Below, one piece after another: positions 5,875 through 7,129 of a DNA stretch of 7,129 bases (position 1 is its first letter; the number at the start of each line of letters is the position of its first letter). Under the pieces are notes generated by a model that saw only the letters and a list, made by a program, of their open reading frames with translations, ran no database searches and was not told the DNA's origin. The position numbers were made by a program, and so were the translations under genes. This DNA comes from an uncultured Blastococcus sp. GTDB lineage: Bacteria; Actinomycetota; Actinomycetes; Mycobacteriales; Antricoccaceae. The stretch spans positions 1-7,129 of the forward strand of contig CAMIGT010000061.1 in assembly GCA_946221975.1 (NCBI GenBank). Direction: 5' to 3'.

Positions 5875-6513
5875 AGCATCAAATACGCGCTGCTGTCTTT
5901 GCTCAGCGGCCGGGACTCGACCGGCTACGAGGTGTCGCGGCACTTCGGCAAGTCGGTCGGCCACGTGTGGGAAGCGCCGGAATCGCAGATATATCCCGAG
6001 CTCAACCGTCTTGCGCAGCAAGGACTTCTCGAGGTCGACGAGCTGCCCGACGGGGCCCGTGGCACCAAGAAGCGCTACCGGGTGACCGCCGCTGGACTCG
6101 ATGAGCTGCAGGACTGGATCGAGTCGCCGACCGCGCGCCGCAGGCAGCGCGACCCGATCTACCTGAAGGCGGCGTACCTGGAGTGGGCCGATCCCGCGCA
6201 GGTGCGCACGATCATGCAGGACCACCTCGACCACAACGCGGAGCGGCTCGACGTGCTGCGGCGTACGCGCGAGATGCTGCTGGAGGGCACCCACCCGACG
6301 CTCGCGCAGCGCATGGAGCGCTACCCGGCCGACCAGCACGAGAAGATCCTGGCCTGGAAGGTGTTTGCCTACGACCGGCTCATTGAGCAGGCCAGCGAGG
6401 AGATCGCCTGGGCGAAGCGGGGGATGGAGCTGGCCGACCGCTTCGAAGGCACCGCACCCCTGCGCGACCGTCCGGCGAGTGGTGATCGAGACGAGCGGCC
6501 GCCCAGCACCTAG
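5872..6513 (+). CDS. vanR: PadR-family transcriptional repressor VanR
   Basis: A PadR-type regulator of 213 residues. The N-terminal winged helix (about 1-85) has YALLSLLSGRDSTGYEV, the recognition helix region SQIYPELNRLAQQGLLEV (38-55) and the wing ending in KRYRVTAAG (67-75). The C-terminal helical dimerisation domain of Vir_act_alpha_C type spans about 95-190. It is divergent from vanABK with a 122-base spacer containing a site that matches the C. glutamicum VanR operator. This supports the role of a repressor released by vanillate or a related phenolic acid. The GTG start gives the standard PadR opening directly (SIKYALLSLL). The last 20 or so residues (GTAPLRDRPASGDRDERPPST) look disordered, and the final part is coded by DNA that shares a word with an intergenic hairpin at 1114-1146, so the tail may be a recent extension. 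Family assignment is secure; effector identity is inferred. Confidence 0.88.
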   Translation: MSIKYALLSLLSGRDSTGYEVSRHFGKSVGHVWEAPESQIYPELNRLAQQGLLEVDELPDGARGTKKRYRVTAAGLDELQDWIESPTARRRQRDPIYLKAAYLEWADPAQVRTIMQDHLDHNAERLDVLRRTREMLLEGTHPTLAQRMERYPADQHEKILAWKVFAYDRLIEQASEEIAWAKRGMELADRFEGTAPLRDRPASGDRDERPPST

Positions 6514-6570
6514 CCGGGTCATGCGCGGCGCACTGGGGCGCCTGGCTCGACCGCCAGTGGGTGGGCGGCC
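6497..6570. repeat. Nested inverted repeats between convergent genes, possible bidirectional terminator
   Basis: Outer arms GGCCGCCCA (6497-6505) and TGGGCGGCC (6562-6570) are perfect over 9 bp. Inside them CACTGG (6531-6536) and CCAGTG (6554-6559) form a second stem. The structure begins within the last codons of vanR and ends at the stop codon of the opposite gene, so it could terminate transcription from both sides. There is no T-tract on either side. Confidence 0.4.
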
Positions 6571-7129
6571 TAGCCGAAGGCGGCGCCGCGCCCGGCCTGC
6601 CGGCCGCTGAAGATGCAGCCGCCGAGGAACGTGCCCTCCAGCGAGCGGTAGCCGTGCATCCCGCCGCCGCCGAAGCCGGCGACTTCGCCCGCGGCGTACA
6701 ACCCGCGAAAGACGCTGCCGTCGCGGCGAAGTACCCGCCCGGACAGGTCGGTCTGCAGACCGCCGAGCGACTTGCGGGTCAGCGTGTGCAAACGCACGCC
6801 GATCAGTGGTCCGGCCGACGGGTCGGTGAACTTGTGCGGCGTGGCCACCCGGCCGAGCTTGTCGCCGCGGTAGCTGCGGGCGCCGCGCAGCGCCGTGACC
6901 TGCATGTCCTTGCTGAACGGGTTGTCCAGCTCGCGGTCACGCGCGATCACCTCGCGGCGCATGTTGTCCACGTCGAGCGACTGGCCACCGTCCAGTGCCT
7001 GCATTGCCGCGAGCAGCTCATCGAGCGTGTCGGCGACGACGAAGTCGGCGCCGCGCTCCTTGAAGGCCTCGACCGGCCCGGGCGCCCCGGGCAGCACGCG
7101 CTGCAGCACGAGCCGCAGGTCCTTACCGG
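6570..7129 (-). CDS. KstD/fumarate reductase-type FAD-binding dehydrogenase, C-terminal part
   Basis: Partial gene entering from the right edge: the frame stays open to base 7129 and gives 185 visible residues to the TAG at 6572-6570. The C-terminal signature GLYAAGEVAGFGGGGMHGYRSL (about 142 onward) followed by EGTFLGGCIFSGRQAG is the FAD-binding end of the succinate dehydrogenase/fumarate reductase and 3-ketosteroid dehydrogenase flavoprotein superfamily. RKSLGGLQTDLSGRVLRRDG just before it is the usual substrate-domain return. It resembles the uncharacterised FAD-binding dehydrogenases of about 550 residues found in actinobacteria more than a true KstD, so no substrate is assigned. Its N-terminal dinucleotide-binding motif and true start lie outside. 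It is convergent with vanR across 56 bases and probably unrelated to vanillate use. Confidence 0.82.
   Translation of the reverse strand, partial: GKDLRLVLQRVLPGAPGPVEAFKERGADFVVADTLDELLAAMQALDGGQSLDVDNMRREVIARDRELDNPFSKDMQVTALRGARSYRGDKLGRVATPHKFTDPSAGPLIGVRLHTLTRKSLGGLQTDLSGRVLRRDGSVFRGLYAAGEVAGFGGGGMHGYRSLEGTFLGGCIFSGRQAGRGAAFG

Noticed and set aside
4409..5875. Long open frame on the + strand antisense to vanA
   Set aside because: It has Val/Asp/Arg-rich composition, no motif, and spans the whole vanA gene and the control spacer. VanA has all its metal ligands on the other strand.
6509..6576. Direct repeat CCTAGCCG at 6509-6516 and 6569-6576 as possible insertion target duplication
   Set aside because: It is only eight bases, contains the two stop codons, and the 52 bases between hold no mobile-element feature. 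Chance is sufficient.

Overview
The window is high-GC DNA with densely packed genes, frequent GTG starts and two candidate leaderless promoters (TANNNT, six bases, start codon). Together with a HelR/HelD-type helicase, a small HhH-GPD protein and a KstD-like flavoprotein, this points to an actinobacterium. The genus cannot be fixed from the sequence.

Left part (1-2227, + strand): the C-terminal half of a HelR/HelD-like RNA polymerase-associated helicase; a 120-base spacer with a strong hairpin; then a two-gene unit of a small HhH-GPD-fold protein and the tRNA wobble methyltransferase TrmL, 4 bases apart. This is housekeeping DNA/RNA maintenance. The trmL stop and the stop of the next, opposite gene share the same four bases, CTAG.

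Centre (2224-5749, - strand): a tight operon read right to left. It encodes a Rieske oxygenase of the vanillate O-demethylase type (VanA), its FMN/[2Fe-2S] reductase (VanB) and an aromatic-acid MFS importer (VanK). The gaps are 2 bases and a 4-base GTGA overlap. The transporter would bring in vanillate or a similar methoxylated aromatic acid, VanB would pass electrons from NAD(P)H, and VanA would demethylate it, vanillate giving protocatechuate and formaldehyde. No ring-cleavage genes are present in the window.

Divergent control region (5750-5871) and vanR (5872-6513, + strand): a PadR-family regulator is transcribed away from vanABK. The spacer carries a site whose right arm, TTAGGTATTT, is identical to the arm I recall for the VanR operator of Corynebacterium glutamicum. 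It overlaps a plausible vanA -10. A separate perfect 8-bp inverted repeat lies where the vanR -35 should be. The locus therefore reads as a complete vanR-vanABK vanillate module.

Right edge (6570-7129, - strand): the C-terminus of a KstD/fumarate reductase-type FAD-binding dehydrogenase, convergent with vanR. The 56-base gap and the vanR 3' end hold nested inverted repeats and share a 10-base word with the hairpin region at 1075-1146, suggesting a dispersed palindromic repeat.

I see no tRNA, rRNA, CRISPR array, insertion sequence or prophage gene. The strongest result is the regulator, operator and operon set. I do not see an undescribed multi-gene system.
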